DNA of 64,000 nt. Source: a virus. Each line of letters opens with the position of its first letter. The first letter of the stretch is position 1. The stretch covers positions 184,752 to 248,751 of IMG/VR virus record IMGVR_UViG_3300042308_001616; one strand, written 5' to 3'. A model generated the notes under the pieces. That model saw nothing but the letters and a program-made list of their open reading frames with translations. It did no database searches and was not told the origin of the DNA. The position numbers and the translations under genes are program-made. This document shows, in pieces, positions 34,254-42,204 of the stretch.

Positions 34254-34866
34254 ACACATAGGTATAGAGGGTGGTATAAAAATTTTTACAGACCGAAAGT
34301 CAGTATACACAGACTACCCTACCGCAAAAAAATGGGTCAAAAGCCTATTTTCATTATCCGAAAATAATAAGGACAAGAAAAAACTAACATTCCAATACAC
34401 ATGCACGTTCGGTATGCCTACCGATACACGCGATTTAAAGGAATATATGGACGATGCAACATACGCCGCATCTTTACACTATGACGAAAGAATAAAACAC
34501 GAATTGTCTAAAACAGACATAAGACTTCATGTTTCCTATGAAGGTATGTCAATAAATGGAAAAATGCCAAAAGGTATTATACCAGAAAAAGTTATGTCGA
34601 TGATATGTGAAGTTGTTAAGGTAAGAATGTTAGTAGAATATGAGATACATGGTGACGAAGAAATAAAACTAAGTATACCAAAATTAGATGAAACTAAGGT
34701 AGATATAAATCTCATAAATAAAGAACTAAATGCCGTAAGAGAACAGATTGGCGAAATTGAACCATTAGATATAGACACAATATTGGATAAGATAACTAAG
34801 TATGGAATGAACTCAATAACACAAAGTGAATTAGAGTTCCTTAACCAACAGAGCCGCCGCCTTTAA
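34240..34866 (+). CDS. Uncharacterised protein with DUF6576-like C-terminal tail
   Basis: Start choice is uncertain: ATG codons at 34219, 34228, 34234 and 34240 are in frame; I prefer 34240 (MNGNRHIG). The 208-residue protein is not recognised. Its last 35 residues (LDIDTILDKITKYGMNSITQSE) match the tail of the protein ending at 34008, so two genes of one operon carry the same short C-terminal module. The end overlaps the convergent gene at 34841 by 26 nt. Confidence 0.75.
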   Translation: MNGNRHIGIEGGIKIFTDRKSVYTDYPTAKKWVKSLFSLSENNKDKKKLTFQYTCTFGMPTDTRDLKEYMDDATYAASLHYDERIKHELSKTDIRLHVSYEGMSINGKMPKGIIPEKVMSMICEVVKVRMLVEYEIHGDEEIKLSIPKLDETKVDINLINKELNAVREQIGEIEPLDIDTILDKITKYGMNSITQSELEFLNQQSRRL

Positions 34867-35125
34867 TATTCACTGAGTATTTATCAACCTCAAGATTGGA
34901 GTCCTCTAAATCTCTTAGATCACTAACCTCACTAGGATCTCCTTTCTTCCTTTTTACATTACCAGAAATGGTAGAAGAACCATCACCACTACCCGATTCT
35001 GCAGGAACACCAGGTGTCGCTCCAACCACCGCGTTAGAAACCGGACCCATTCCGGAAGTTGTGGATGCATTCGCCGCAGCGACACCATCCTCGAGGAACA
35101 TCCTCCAATTTTTCAATACTTTCAT
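34841..35125 (-). CDS. Tagged Gly/Ser/Pro-rich small protein
   Basis: A 94-residue protein: the tag MKVLKNWRMFLEDG, then a low-complexity part (GMGPVSNAVVGATPGVP, GSGDGSS), then KRKKGDPSEVSDLRDLED. The order tag, GMG-x-V, TPG and GSGD suggests an internal capsid protein or flexible scaffold; no enzyme domain is present. Its ATG shares one base with the stop of the upstream gene (TAATG). Confidence 0.75.
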   Translation of the reverse strand: MKVLKNWRMFLEDGVAAANASTTSGMGPVSNAVVGATPGVPAESGSGDGSSTISGNVKRKKGDPSEVSDLRDLEDSNLEVDKYSVNIKGGGSVG

Positions 35126-35394
35126 TATTTATAATATATATTTTGCCAAAGATTTGGAAGACTTTTGAAAGTAGACATACCACCCGTACTAAGATTGAGT
35201 TCCTTGGCTATCTTCTCTGCCAATTCACGTGAATATTTACCATCAGAATACCATTGTTCTATCAACGGCCAGTAAAATTCACGTAAATGTCTAATCTGTT
35301 CAGGAAAAAGGTTATACTTATTCAAGAATCTAAACATTTCGTTAGCCCACTCCTCAACATCCATATAGGACTCAAAAGTTTTCAAATAAATCAT
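35125..35394 (-). CDS. Small tagged helical protein
   Basis: I chose the ATG at 35394 (MIYLKTFESYMDVEE), seven codons inside the longest frame, because it opens with the genome's tag. The 89-residue protein is helical and rich in Trp and Tyr; not recognised. It is translationally coupled to the tagged gene after it. Confidence 0.75.
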   Translation of the reverse strand: MIYLKTFESYMDVEEWANEMFRFLNKYNLFPEQIRHLREFYWPLIEQWYSDGKYSRELAEKIAKELNLSTGGMSTFKSLPNLWQNIYYK

Positions 35395-35415
35395 AGAGTA
35401 TATATAAAACCACAA

Positions 35416-35901
35416 TCACACTAAATCATCAAGTGTGATCTGTCTTCGAAGTGCAGTTATAATATTATTCTTTTTGTTTAAATTATAGTCAAAGTAAAAC
35501 TCGTGTTCGAAGTTATCACATACAAAATTTTGAAATTCTATCCATAGATTAGCATGAATTGATCCTTTGTTTCTTACAGTTTCTCTGAAGTAGGGAAAGT
35601 AAACTATCTTATCAAACATCTCTACATCCCATAAAAACCTAATCAAACCATTGAAGTTTAACTCATCATTTATAAAGAACATATATTGTTCACGAACGAA
35701 TATATGTTTCTGTCTTATTTTGGTCAAATTGACACGATCAATTTTTTTGGTACAGAAACCAAAACCATTAGGTATTTTTTCTCCCCAAGAGTGTAACATA
35801 ACCATATCTTCACAAAGAAGACCCTCAAACAGACCTACATGTGGTGCAAATCTATTTGGATCCCATAAACTACTTACATCAATTTCTACCCACCTAATCA
35901 T
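35416..35901 (-). CDS. Uncharacterised protein
   Basis: A 161-residue protein with many aromatic residues (REQYMFFINDELNFNG, YFPYFRETVRNKG). I recognise no family. It lies first in a leftward run with two tagged proteins and is divergent from the gene at 35936. Confidence 0.75.
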   Translation of the reverse strand: MIRWVEIDVSSLWDPNRFAPHVGLFEGLLCEDMVMLHSWGEKIPNGFGFCTKKIDRVNLTKIRQKHIFVREQYMFFINDELNFNGLIRFLWDVEMFDKIVYFPYFRETVRNKGSIHANLWIEFQNFVCDNFEHEFYFDYNLNKKNNIITALRRQITLDDLV

Positions 35902-35935
35902 ACAACAAATATAAACATTCGTTTTATAATAAACT

Positions 35936-36262
35936 ATGATGACCGAACAACAATTATTAGAAGAAGGTTACGCACCAGCACTCGCAAGGATCGTATCCAG
36001 GGTATTGAAAGATGTCCAAAAAATACATGGTTTCGAACTAATACAAGCTAGACCATGGAAGTCCAATTTGGGAAAAATAATGCCAAATATAGGTGATCGT
36101 ATCGAAACTGAAATAAGAAACTACATACAGGGACAAGAAATAATACTCACCGATCAAAGAAGAAGGGAAGTTTCTAATAACCTAGAACAAATTCACGACG
36201 AATACGGTAACCCATACATATCCACAGAGTGGATTAATCAAAACATACTAAAAAATAAATAG
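35936..36262 (+). CDS. Uncharacterised protein
   Basis: A 108-residue protein (MMTEQQLLEEGYAPALARIV). It is helical and charged, with no known motif. A second ATG three bases later is an equal start. It is followed 7 nt later by the next gene. Confidence 0.75.
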   Translation: MMTEQQLLEEGYAPALARIVSRVLKDVQKIHGFELIQARPWKSNLGKIMPNIGDRIETEIRNYIQGQEIILTDQRRREVSNNLEQIHDEYGNPYISTEWINQNILKNK

Positions 36263-36269
36263 TAATAAA

Positions 36270-36581
36270 ATGAGTAAAGTCTGGAAGATAAAAACTAATA
36301 TGACAGAGCAGGAAAATAAACAGCTTATGTCAAATATGACAGAAGAAGAACATGAGCTTATGACCACATTAGAGCTTAGATTGTCAATAGATGTAATCGA
36401 AGAAGAGACAATAACCTCTTTCGTAGTCTGTAATGAAATTAACCTCGAAAAACTTAAGTCATTGTTATTAAATCACAACGTGAAATTTGATGTCGAAGAT
36501 ACAACCGAATTCTTTGTCAACGAAGAAGTAAGCGTAGATGACCTTTCTGACGATTACATATATGAAAAACTCGGAATTTAA
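36270..36581 (+). CDS. Uncharacterised acidic protein
   Basis: A 103-residue acidic protein starting MSKVWKIKTNMTEQE. Its opening recalls MNKIWIIKPQYLEE of the protein at 40186, and its middle (LEKLKSLLLNHNVKFDVEDTTE) recalls IENLLNVLDNQGVRYKITDHTD in the protein at 33568. These may be members of one diverged phage family. Function unknown. Confidence 0.75.
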   Translation: MSKVWKIKTNMTEQENKQLMSNMTEEEHELMTTLELRLSIDVIEEETITSFVVCNEINLEKLKSLLLNHNVKFDVEDTTEFFVNEEVSVDDLSDDYIYEKLGI

Positions 36582-36595
36582 AAAATAAATACATA

Positions 36596-37666
36596 ATGAA
36601 ATTAGACGAAAAATTTTTAGAGACATATCTAAATAGTAACGCACCAACAGGATTCGAATATGAATTAGGTGGCCAAAAAGTTTGGATGGATTATATCTCC
36701 AAATATGTAGACAAAGTTGAATTGGATAACTACGGCACCGCATATGGTGTTATGGGTAACTTAGAATCAGACTTCAAAGTAGTAATTGAAGGTCACGCAG
36801 ATGAGATTTCATGGTTCGTAAACCATATAGATTCAAAAGGATACATACGTGTAATAAGAAATGGTGGATCAGACGCAACAATTGCACCATCTATGCGAGT
36901 TACACTATGGGGCGATAAAGGCCCAGTTGATGGTATATTCGGACATCCTGCTATACACATCTCTTACAGAAAAAAAGAAGCCGATTTAGATTCTATCTTT
37001 ATTGATGTAGGTGCGGCAAGTAAAGATGAGGTTATTGAAATGGGTATAAACATCGGAACTGTTATAACATTTAAAGACCAATTTATGAAATTAGGCAATG
37101 ATTACTATACAGGTAGAGCTTTAGATAACAGAATTGGTGGTTTTATGATTGCAGAAGTTGCAAGACGATTAAAAGAGAAAGGTAAAGAATTACCATTCAA
37201 ACTTTATATCGTAAATTCAGTTCAGGAAGAAATTGGACTTAGAGGCGCACAAATGATTACACAAACTATAAAACCAAATGTCGCAATTATAACAGATGTT
37301 TGCCACGAAACATCATCTCCTTGTTACAATCCTATCAAAGAAGGCGAACACGTTGCTGGTCAGGGTGGTGTAATTACCAGAGCTCCTGCCGTTCACAATA
37401 AACTAAGAAAATTAGTATTGGACGTTGCAGATAAAAAGAAAATTCCACACCAATTAGCAGCTAGCTCAACATCTACCGGAACAGATACTGACGCATTCGC
37501 TTATTCAAATGGTGGAGTTCCTTCAGTTCTTATTTCACTACCATTGAAATATATGCACACAACCTGTGAAACTGTTCATAAAGATGATGTTAAGAATGTT
37601 ATTAAGCTAATCTATCACACACTTCTAAATATTGAAGAAGATCATAACCTAAAATATAATTCATAA
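36596..37666 (+). CDS. M42-family aminopeptidase/deblocking peptidase
   Basis: A 356-residue protein of normal family length. All expected metal and catalytic residues are visible: His67 in EGHADE, Asp177 in GRALDNRIGG, the Glu pair 211-212 in VQEEIGLRG, Asp234 in IITDVCHE and His321 in KYMHTT. M42 enzymes (TET or glutamyl aminopeptidases) trim short peptides in large dodecamers. A phage copy could recycle amino acids from peptides left by proteases such as the ClpP-like one. It is in an operon with transaldolase. Confidence 0.9.
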   Translation: MKLDEKFLETYLNSNAPTGFEYELGGQKVWMDYISKYVDKVELDNYGTAYGVMGNLESDFKVVIEGHADEISWFVNHIDSKGYIRVIRNGGSDATIAPSMRVTLWGDKGPVDGIFGHPAIHISYRKKEADLDSIFIDVGAASKDEVIEMGINIGTVITFKDQFMKLGNDYYTGRALDNRIGGFMIAEVARRLKEKGKELPFKLYIVNSVQEEIGLRGAQMITQTIKPNVAIITDVCHETSSPCYNPIKEGEHVAGQGGVITRAPAVHNKLRKLVLDVADKKKIPHQLAASSTSTGTDTDAFAYSNGGVPSVLISLPLKYMHTTCETVHKDDVKNVIKLIYHTLLNIEEDHNLKYNS

Positions 37667-37667
37667 A

Positions 37668-37775
37668 ATGATTATTTTACTATTGATAATTGGTATAACA
37701 TCCTCTATTATAAATAAAGAATTCATCGAAAAACACATCGTTTCGGAATTAGATCCAGACGACGAAAACTTCTAA
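37668..37775 (+). CDS. Tiny single-pass membrane protein (35 residues)
   Basis: ATG 37668 to TAA 37775 gives MIILLLIIGITSSIIN, a membrane helix, then the acidic tail KEFIEKHIVSELDPDDENF. It fits exactly between the peptidase stop (1 nt before) and the transaldolase start (6 nt after), which supports it as a real gene. Confidence 0.7.
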   Translation: MIILLLIIGITSSIINKEFIEKHIVSELDPDDENF

Positions 37776-37781
37776 AACGAA

Positions 37782-38438
37782 ATGAAATTTTTCATAGACA
37801 CCGCAGACCTAAAACAAATAAAAGCTGCAAACCAAATGGGAATACTCGACGGAGTAACCACAAACCCATCACTTATGTCAACCGTAGGTGTAAAGGGTAA
37901 AGAACAGATATTGAATCACTATTTAGAAATATGTAAAATTGTTGATGGTCCTGTTTCTGCCGAAGTTTTGGCAACAGATTACGATGGCATGATTTCTGAA
38001 GGTATAGAACTAAGTAAACTACACCCAAACATTGTAGTTAAGTTACCAATGACACACGATGGTGTAAGAGCCATAAAATACTTAAGTTACCTGAATATAA
38101 AAACAAATTGTACACTAATATTCTCAGTAGGACAAGCATTGGTTGCGGCAAAAGCTGGTGCCACTTATGTTTCACCATTTGTTGGACGATTAGACGATAT
38201 ATCATCCGATGGGTTAAAACTAATAAAAGAAATAAAATCTGTTTTTGATAACTATTCAAATTTAAATACCAAAGTACTTGCCGCATCAATAAGAAACACA
38301 ATGCACGTTATCGATTGTGCTAAAATCGGTGCAGATGTCGTAACGGCACCTCTAAGTGTTTTACAATCACTAATAAGTCATCCACTAACTGATAGTGGTA
38401 TGAGTAAATTCATACAAGACACACAAAAGTTTATCTAA
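37782..38438 (+). CDS. talC: Transaldolase (short TalC/FSA type)
   Basis: A 218-residue protein. FIDTADL (strand 1), DGVTTNPSL, Lys87 in NIVVKLPMT (Schiff-base lysine), [29 protein letters not shown] (in parts) and AASIRN fit the short transaldolase/fructose-6-phosphate aldolase type. Transaldolase of this type is a known metabolic gene of cyanophages, where it pushes carbon to pentoses for nucleotides. Here it would support the Prs-like and PurN enzymes. A terminator follows. Confidence 0.92.
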   Translation: MKFFIDTADLKQIKAANQMGILDGVTTNPSLMSTVGVKGKEQILNHYLEICKIVDGPVSAEVLATDYDGMISEGIELSKLHPNIVVKLPMTHDGVRAIKYLSYLNIKTNCTLIFSVGQALVAAKAGATYVSPFVGRLDDISSDGLKLIKEIKSVFDNYSNLNTKVLAASIRNTMHVIDCAKIGADVVTAPLSVLQSLISHPLTDSGMSKFIQDTQKFI

Positions 38439-38463
38439 AGAATTTTGTAATCAGTGACTGCAA

Positions 38464-38492
38464 AATCCGGCAATATTGCCGGATTTTTTTAT
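38464..38492 (+). terminator. Intrinsic terminator
   Basis: AAAATCCGGCAATATTGCCGGATTTTTTT, a near-perfect palindromic stem with a T-tract. Confidence 0.93.
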
Positions 38493-38503
38493 ATATTTAC
38501 AAT

Positions 38504-38758
38504 ATGAACAAACTTGACAACGAAATAATCGATTGTGCCGTTACCGACGGCTTCACCTACAAGCAAGATGACACACTCGAAGTCATACGTGCGCAGTTCC
38601 ACAGCGGAAAGGATATGGGCGAGTGGTGGATAAAGGTGACAAGCAACACCACCGAAAAGGGAATGATATTTGGTCAAAACATACGAAGAGTGACCGACGA
38701 AGACATGAAACAATGGAGAAGAGATAAAAAGATTGACGAAATACTACCTAATCCTTAG
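38504..38758 (+). CDS. Uncharacterised small protein
   Basis: An 84-residue charged protein (GEWWIKVTSNTTEKGMIFG). Not recognised. It ends inside the 3' end of the convergent M23 gene (15-nt overlap). A TATATTTACAAT leader precedes it, close to the TAnnTTTG host promoter box. Confidence 0.72.
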   Translation: MNKLDNEIIDCAVTDGFTYKQDDTLEVIRAQFHSGKDMGEWWIKVTSNTTEKGMIFGQNIRRVTDEDMKQWRRDKKIDEILPNP

Positions 38759-39643
38759 TCTCTGACCAACCATAAGCCATTTCAATTCATCTATACCATT
38801 CAAACGACAGAGATCCTGAACGGATATATTATTTTTTTCAGCTATTTTATTTAGACAATCACCTTTTTTAACAACGTAATAACTACGCATCTGAACAGGT
38901 GTCGAGTTCGAAACCAATTTACCACTTAACGGTAGCATAACACCCGCAACAAACTCCACAGACTCAAACTCATCAATAACAACACCAGTAGGAATAAGAG
39001 GTGCTGCACCCCTAAGTATTTTAGGACTTATAGTCAATCTGTCAGAGTGAACCGATTTTTCTTTAAAGTCCACAACAAACTCCGGATCTATATTCACATC
39101 ATAAAACCTAACTTCGAAATGTAAATGCGGTCCAAATGAATAACCAGTATTACCTCCCAGACCTAACAAATCACCCGCTTTTACAATTTGTCCACTTACA
39201 ACCTTTATTCTACTTAGATGTGCATAATATGTTTCCAATCCGTTACGATGCCTAACCACCACAAGATTTCCATAACCACCACGATTCATCATTGCATAAC
39301 GAACCACACCATCCCATGCAACTCTAACAGAATCACCAACTCTTAATGCAATATCAACACCAGGATGCCACTCACCATGTCTATTACCAAAATGTGAAGT
39401 CATATAACCATCAAATGGTATATAAACAGGATCAATCTCAATAGCAACACTATCAACCATCGACATCACAACAGATATGTTACTTTGAGACCTTGTCATA
39501 TTAGGTAACCAGTTCTGAAGCTTTGAAATTGAACTCGAAATAAACATACTACGATGCACCGAATCAACCGCATAATTAGTACTATCCTGTGTAAAAGAAA
39601 TCGATGAAAAGATAATTGATAATAAAAAAAGAAATAACCTCAT
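38744..39643 (-). CDS. Secreted M23 endopeptidase with LysM
   Basis: A 299-residue protein. The first about 19 residues (MRLFLFLLSIIFSSISFTQD) form a signal peptide. An M23 domain follows: SHFGNRHGEWHPGVDIAL with zinc ligands His and Asp, then TYYAHLS and FGPHLHFEVR. The end is a LysM: YVVKKGDCLNKIAEKNNIS, NGIDELKWLMVGQ. It should be exported to the periplasm and cut peptide cross-links, as a lysis or superinfection factor. It looks like a captured host protein. Confidence 0.9.
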   Translation of the reverse strand: MRLFLFLLSIIFSSISFTQDSTNYAVDSVHRSMFISSSISKLQNWLPNMTRSQSNISVVMSMVDSVAIEIDPVYIPFDGYMTSHFGNRHGEWHPGVDIALRVGDSVRVAWDGVVRYAMMNRGGYGNLVVVRHRNGLETYYAHLSRIKVVSGQIVKAGDLLGLGGNTGYSFGPHLHFEVRFYDVNIDPEFVVDFKEKSVHSDRLTISPKILRGAAPLIPTGVVIDEFESVEFVAGVMLPLSGKLVSNSTPVQMRSYYVVKKGDCLNKIAEKNNISVQDLCRLNGIDELKWLMVGQRLRIR

Positions 39644-39781
39644 ATATACAAATTGTGCTAATTTTATAAAAGCAAAAGTTTTATACTTAAAAAATCACAC
39701 AAAGCCCATAAACAGAGCCATATTTTTTTATACTTTCATTATATATTAATATTTACTATATTAGCAATAAATAAAATAAAA

Positions 39782-40189
39782 ATGTTACTACATATTGGTG
39801 ATTTAGAAATAAGCTTCTATAATGATTCACATAGTGAGAGTGTAAAAACATTGAATAAGAAAAAGATTGTAACACTCAATATAAACTTCTACATTAGTGA
39901 TGAGCCAGGTAAAGCATCATCTTCAAAAAAAGAATTAGATGAATCTATTGCATATGAAAAAATATGTAAAACCAATATGCCTATCACAATAATAACATCA
40001 AAACACAACTACAACTGGGTTTTCGAAGGAGTTAAACTAATTGATTTCGAAAAAGATTGTAAAATAAATAAATTCTTCCCCGGTAAAATAATAGAAACAA
40101 AAATGACTTTTGAATTCTCCAATTGTTATGGGACAAAAGACCTTACCGCAGCAAAGAGAACAATTACTCTAAACAAACTCGGCATATGA
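39782..40189 (+). CDS. Uncharacterised protein
   Basis: A 135-residue beta-rich protein (MLLHIGDLEISFYND). No family is recognised. It is coupled to the next gene through ATGA and preceded by an AT-rich leader with ATATATTAATA. Confidence 0.72.
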   Translation: MLLHIGDLEISFYNDSHSESVKTLNKKKIVTLNINFYISDEPGKASSSKKELDESIAYEKICKTNMPITIITSKHNYNWVFEGVKLIDFEKDCKINKFFPGKIIETKMTFEFSNCYGTKDLTAAKRTITLNKLGI

Positions 40190-40689
40190 ACAAAATCTGG
40201 ATAATAAAACCACAGTACCTCGAAGAGGTCATTATACACACCGAGGACGAACTGCACCAATGGTGCCATAACATATTCACATCGAACAAGCACCAGTTCA
40301 TGGGAAAAATAAACATAAAGGAGATAGAAATAGCGAGTGAGTCCGACATAGACTTCGATGGCTACGTAGAATCGATGATACGAAACTCCAGGATAGAGGG
40401 CCTTATCGAAGACAGTACACCATACAGAGTCGATTTAGAGGACTTCTTCAACGTAATACCCAAAGAACTTGACGACAGGATAGACTGGATAAGAAAGTGT
40501 ATTGACCTAAACGGATGGAAAGAAAGCTACTGTCGTAAAATACTCGGCACCTACAAAAGGGTATTGACTAAAACAATACCATCAAAAATAGATGAAGGAA
40601 AAAGACAAGAATACTTCGATAAACTAGCTAAGGTAAAAAACTTTGAACCAGATAATAAAGTAAATATTAACACAATCAAAATAAAATAG
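40186..40689 (+). CDS. Uncharacterised protein
   Basis: I chose the ATG at 40186 (MNKIWIIKPQYLEE), which overlaps the previous stop by 4 nt, over an upstream start at 40123. The 167-residue protein is charged and helical at its end. The N-terminal region resembles that of the 36270 protein. Function unknown. Confidence 0.75.
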   Translation: MNKIWIIKPQYLEEVIIHTEDELHQWCHNIFTSNKHQFMGKINIKEIEIASESDIDFDGYVESMIRNSRIEGLIEDSTPYRVDLEDFFNVIPKELDDRIDWIRKCIDLNGWKESYCRKILGTYKRVLTKTIPSKIDEGKRQEYFDKLAKVKNFEPDNKVNINTIKIK

Positions 40690-40701
40690 AGGTATAACAC
40701 C

Positions 40702-40747
40702 GCACTAAACATACGGAAAACATTCCGTATAACTAAAAAAATAGTGC
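40702..40747 (+). promoter_or_regulatory. Two-tier RNA hairpin in the leader of the 40751 gene
   Basis: An inner stem ATACGGAA/TTCCGTAT (40711-40718 with 40723-40730, 4-nt loop) is enclosed by an outer stem GCACTA/TAGTGC (40702-40707 with 40742-40747). The outer strand ends 3 nt before the ATG, so it could hide the ribosome start site. Confidence 0.55.
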
Positions 40748-40750
40748 AAA

Positions 40751-41050
40751 ATGAAATTCGACGAAGAGTTCAATAAAAACTTCAAAATAGGCAAATATTA
40801 CTCCTGTGAACTAACACCATACGATCCAATTTACAGATTAAAAATTCTCGAGATTGAAGAGAGATGTCTAGTACTCGACATAAACGGGCACCTACCAAAC
40901 TTCTGGCGTGACGAGGAAGATACAAAGGAACTACTAAAAGGTGATCAACCAGGCACTTATTGGCTCGATAAAGGTCTATTAGACACATTCTTCTTTGAAG
41001 ATATCGAAACCAATAGAGAACAAGCACTAAATGAAATTGGTATCAAATAA
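40751..41050 (+). CDS. Uncharacterised acidic protein
   Basis: A 99-residue protein (MKFDEEFNKNFKIGKYYSCE). Not recognised. Its leader holds the nested hairpin. It is the last protein gene before the tRNA cluster. Confidence 0.75.
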   Translation: MKFDEEFNKNFKIGKYYSCELTPYDPIYRLKILEIEERCLVLDINGHLPNFWRDEEDTKELLKGDQPGTYWLDKGLLDTFFFEDIETNREQALNEIGIK

Positions 41051-41093
41051 AACTTATTCATTATAAATATATATAAATCAAACGGAGAGTTGG

Positions 41094-41168
41094 CAGAGTG
41101 GTCGATTGCGGCAGTCTTGAAAACTGTTGAACCGCGAGGTTCCGTAGGTTCGAATCCTACACTCTCCG
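41094..41168 (+). tRNA. tRNA-Ser(TGA)
   Basis: Acceptor GGAGAGT/ACTCTCC, discriminator G, anticodon loop CTTGAAA and a long variable arm as expected for serine; no CCA in the gene. It is the first tRNA of the cluster and stands before leader cassette 1. Confidence 0.93.
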
Positions 41169-41211
41169 CAAAATAAAAATAAAAAATAGTAGGATATACG
41201 AAACTTTAACG

Positions 41212-41219
41212 TATATTTG
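41212..41219 (+). promoter_or_regulatory. Host-type -7 box (TATATTTG) of leader cassette 1
   Basis: TATATTTG fits the Bacteroidota TAnnTTTG -7 element; a clear TTTG at -33 is not seen. A related box TATATTTA stands at the same place in cassette 2 (about 45275-45282), and both are followed by AACTTTATATATA just before the leader ATG. Confidence 0.6.
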
Positions 41220-41267
41220 TCTTATAAAACAAAAAGGGAAGTAAAAAACTTTATATATACACTTACA

Positions 41268-41378
41268 ATGAAAGCAACAAATACAAATATGACAATCGTG
41301 AGAAACTTAATGGTGAATATTACATTATGTAATATTAGACCAAACGAGGGTTCCTGTCTATTTGTGAATGTCGCATAA
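41268..41378 (+). CDS. Leader peptide 1 (36 residues), matches downstream tRNA set
   Basis: ATG 41268 to TAA 41378. Codons 4-24 use only Thr(ACA), Asn(AAT/AAC), Met(ATG), Ile(ATC/ATT), Val(GTG), Arg(AGA), Leu(TTA) and Cys(TGT). Each is read by a tRNA encoded just downstream: Thr(TGT), Asn(GTT), CAT, Ile(GAT), Val(TAC), Arg(TCT), Leu(TAA), Cys(GCA). Codons 27-29 hold GAGGGTTC (41346-41353), complementary to GAACCCTC (41400-41407) in the 5' arm of the terminator that follows. This is the layout of a transcription attenuator. Expression and function are inferred; the codon match and the complementarity are seen directly. Confidence 0.75.
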   Translation: MKATNTNMTIVRNLMVNITLCNIRPNEGSCLFVNVA

Positions 41379-41399
41379 ACATTTATATAAAAGAAACTT

Positions 41400-41430
41400 G
41401 AACCCTCAGTCAAAAACTGAGGGTTTTTTG
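41400..41430 (+). terminator. Attenuator terminator 1
   Basis: AACCCTCAGT/ACTGAGGGTT with loop CAAAA and a TTTT tract, 17 nt before the first tRNA-Asn. Its 5' arm can pair instead with GAGGGTTC inside leader ORF 1, which would block termination. Confidence 0.88.
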
Positions 41431-41446
41431 TTTAACATAAAAATAC

Positions 41447-41518
41447 GGACGGGTAGCTCAGAGGCAGAGCAAAATCCTGTTAAGATTGAGGTCGAGATAT
41501 CGTAATTCTCCCCGTCCG
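41447..41518 (+). tRNA. tRNA-Asn(GTT), copy 1, with altered T-loop
   Basis: Acceptor GGACGGG/CCCGTCC, discriminator G, anticodon loop CTGTTAA. The T-loop is ATCGTAA instead of TTCGAAT, so T54-A58 is replaced by A54-T58, and the T-stem has a T-T mismatch at its end. First tRNA after attenuator 1. Confidence 0.85.
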
Positions 41519-41530
41519 CAAAAATAAAAT

Positions 41531-41618
41531 GGACTTGTAGCTGATAAGGTTTAGCTGGTGACTGTTAATCACTGAATGAAAAATTGAAATAAAGTAGGTT
41601 CGAATCCTACCTGGTCCG
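41531..41618 (+). tRNA. tRNA-Asn(GTT), copy 2, with long variable region
   Basis: Acceptor GGACTTG/CTGGTCC (one mismatch, one wobble), discriminator G, anticodon loop CTGTTAA, normal T-arm TAGGTTCGAATCCTA. The variable region is about 20 nt, far longer than in normal Asn tRNA, and shows no clear stem. It may be an odd functional tRNA or a decaying copy. Confidence 0.75.
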
Positions 41619-41625
41619 CAAAAAT

Positions 41626-41698
41626 GGTTCTATGATGTAACTGAATAGCATAAGCCCCTTCTAAGGGTTTCGTTGGGGTTTGAATCCCTGTAGAACTA
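41626..41698 (+). tRNA. tRNA-Arg(TCT), copy 1
   Basis: Acceptor GGTTCTA/TAGAACT, discriminator A, anticodon loop CTTCTAA. Reads AGA, the main Arg codon of this AT-rich genome. Confidence 0.88.
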
Positions 41699-41704
41699 CA
41701 AAAT

Positions 41705-41777
41705 AGTTGATTAGCTCAATTGGTAGAGCACCGATCTGATACGTCGGAGGTAGTGGGATCGTAACCCGCATCAACTA
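41705..41777 (+). tRNA. tRNA-Ile(GAT) with altered T-loop
   Basis: Acceptor AGTTGAT/ATCAACT, discriminator A, anticodon loop CTGATAC. T-arm GTGGG-ATCGTAA-CCCGC, again A54 and T58. Confidence 0.9.
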
Positions 41778-41787
41778 CTAAAAAAAT

Positions 41788-41858
41788 GCTTCCTTCGTAT
41801 AGAGGTATTATTCTGGATTTGTAACCCAGTGACGCCAGTTCGATCCTGGCAGGAAGCT
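41788..41858 (+). tRNA. tRNA-Thr(TGT)
   Basis: Acceptor GCTTCCT/AGGAAGC, discriminator T, anticodon loop TTTGTAA, T-arm GCCAG-TTCGATC-CTGGC. The last anticodon-stem pair is A-C. Confidence 0.87.
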
Positions 41859-41865
41859 CGAAAAT

Positions 41866-41937
41866 GTTAGTGTGTCCGAATGGCTTAGGTAACCAGCTGC
41901 AACCTGGTATATGGGGGTTCAAGTCCCTCCACTAACT
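41866..41937 (+). tRNA. tRNA-Cys(GCA)
   Basis: Acceptor GTTAGTG/CACTAAC, discriminator T, anticodon stem-loop ACCAG-CTGCAAC-CTGGT. Confidence 0.93.
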
Positions 41938-41946
41938 CAAACAAAC

Positions 41947-42016
41947 GCCGCGGCTTAGTGGAAAAGGATCGACCCTCATATGGTTGATTAAGTGGTTTCG
42001 AACACCATACGCGGTA
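41947..42016 (+). tRNA. tRNA with CAT anticodon (Met or Ile2)
   Basis: Acceptor GCCGCGG/ACGCGGT with a G-A pair at its base, anticodon loop CTCATAT. It lacks the three G-C pairs of an initiator. Because another CAT tRNA at 45128 looks like elongator Met, this may be Ile2 (lysidine, ATA); the leader 1 codons ATG fit Met. Not resolved. Confidence 0.8.
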
Positions 42017-42038
42017 CTAACTAAAAAAAATAAAAAAT

Positions 42039-42197
42039 ATGAAATTCGAAGACTACTTCAAAAGCAAGTTTCCTTTCCTGAAAGAAAGCAAGGAAAGCCA
42101 CACAATCGACATCGATTCAGACACACTCATATACCTGGTACAGGACTTCATCGACGGGGAAAGAAGCAGAGAAGACCAATCGAAGGCATTCGAGTAA
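42039..42197 (+). CDS. Small acidic protein inside the tRNA operon (52 residues)
   Basis: ATG 42039 to TAA 42197 gives MKFEDYFKSKFPFLKE, then DIDSDTLIYLVQDFIDGE and a charged end. It starts after an A-rich leader and stops 8 nt before tRNA-Val. Its amphipathic pattern looks real. The opening MKFEDYF slightly resembles the genome's N-terminal tag. Function unknown. Confidence 0.7.
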   Translation: MKFEDYFKSKFPFLKESKESHTIDIDSDTLIYLVQDFIDGERSREDQSKAFE

Positions 42198-42204
42198 AAG
42201 AAAC

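Noticed and set aside
41531-41618. tRNA-Lys or a Ser-type tRNA instead of Asn copy 2
   Set aside because: The long variable region hints at type II, but the anticodon loop CTGTTAA is clear and the discriminator is G as in the other Asn tRNAs.
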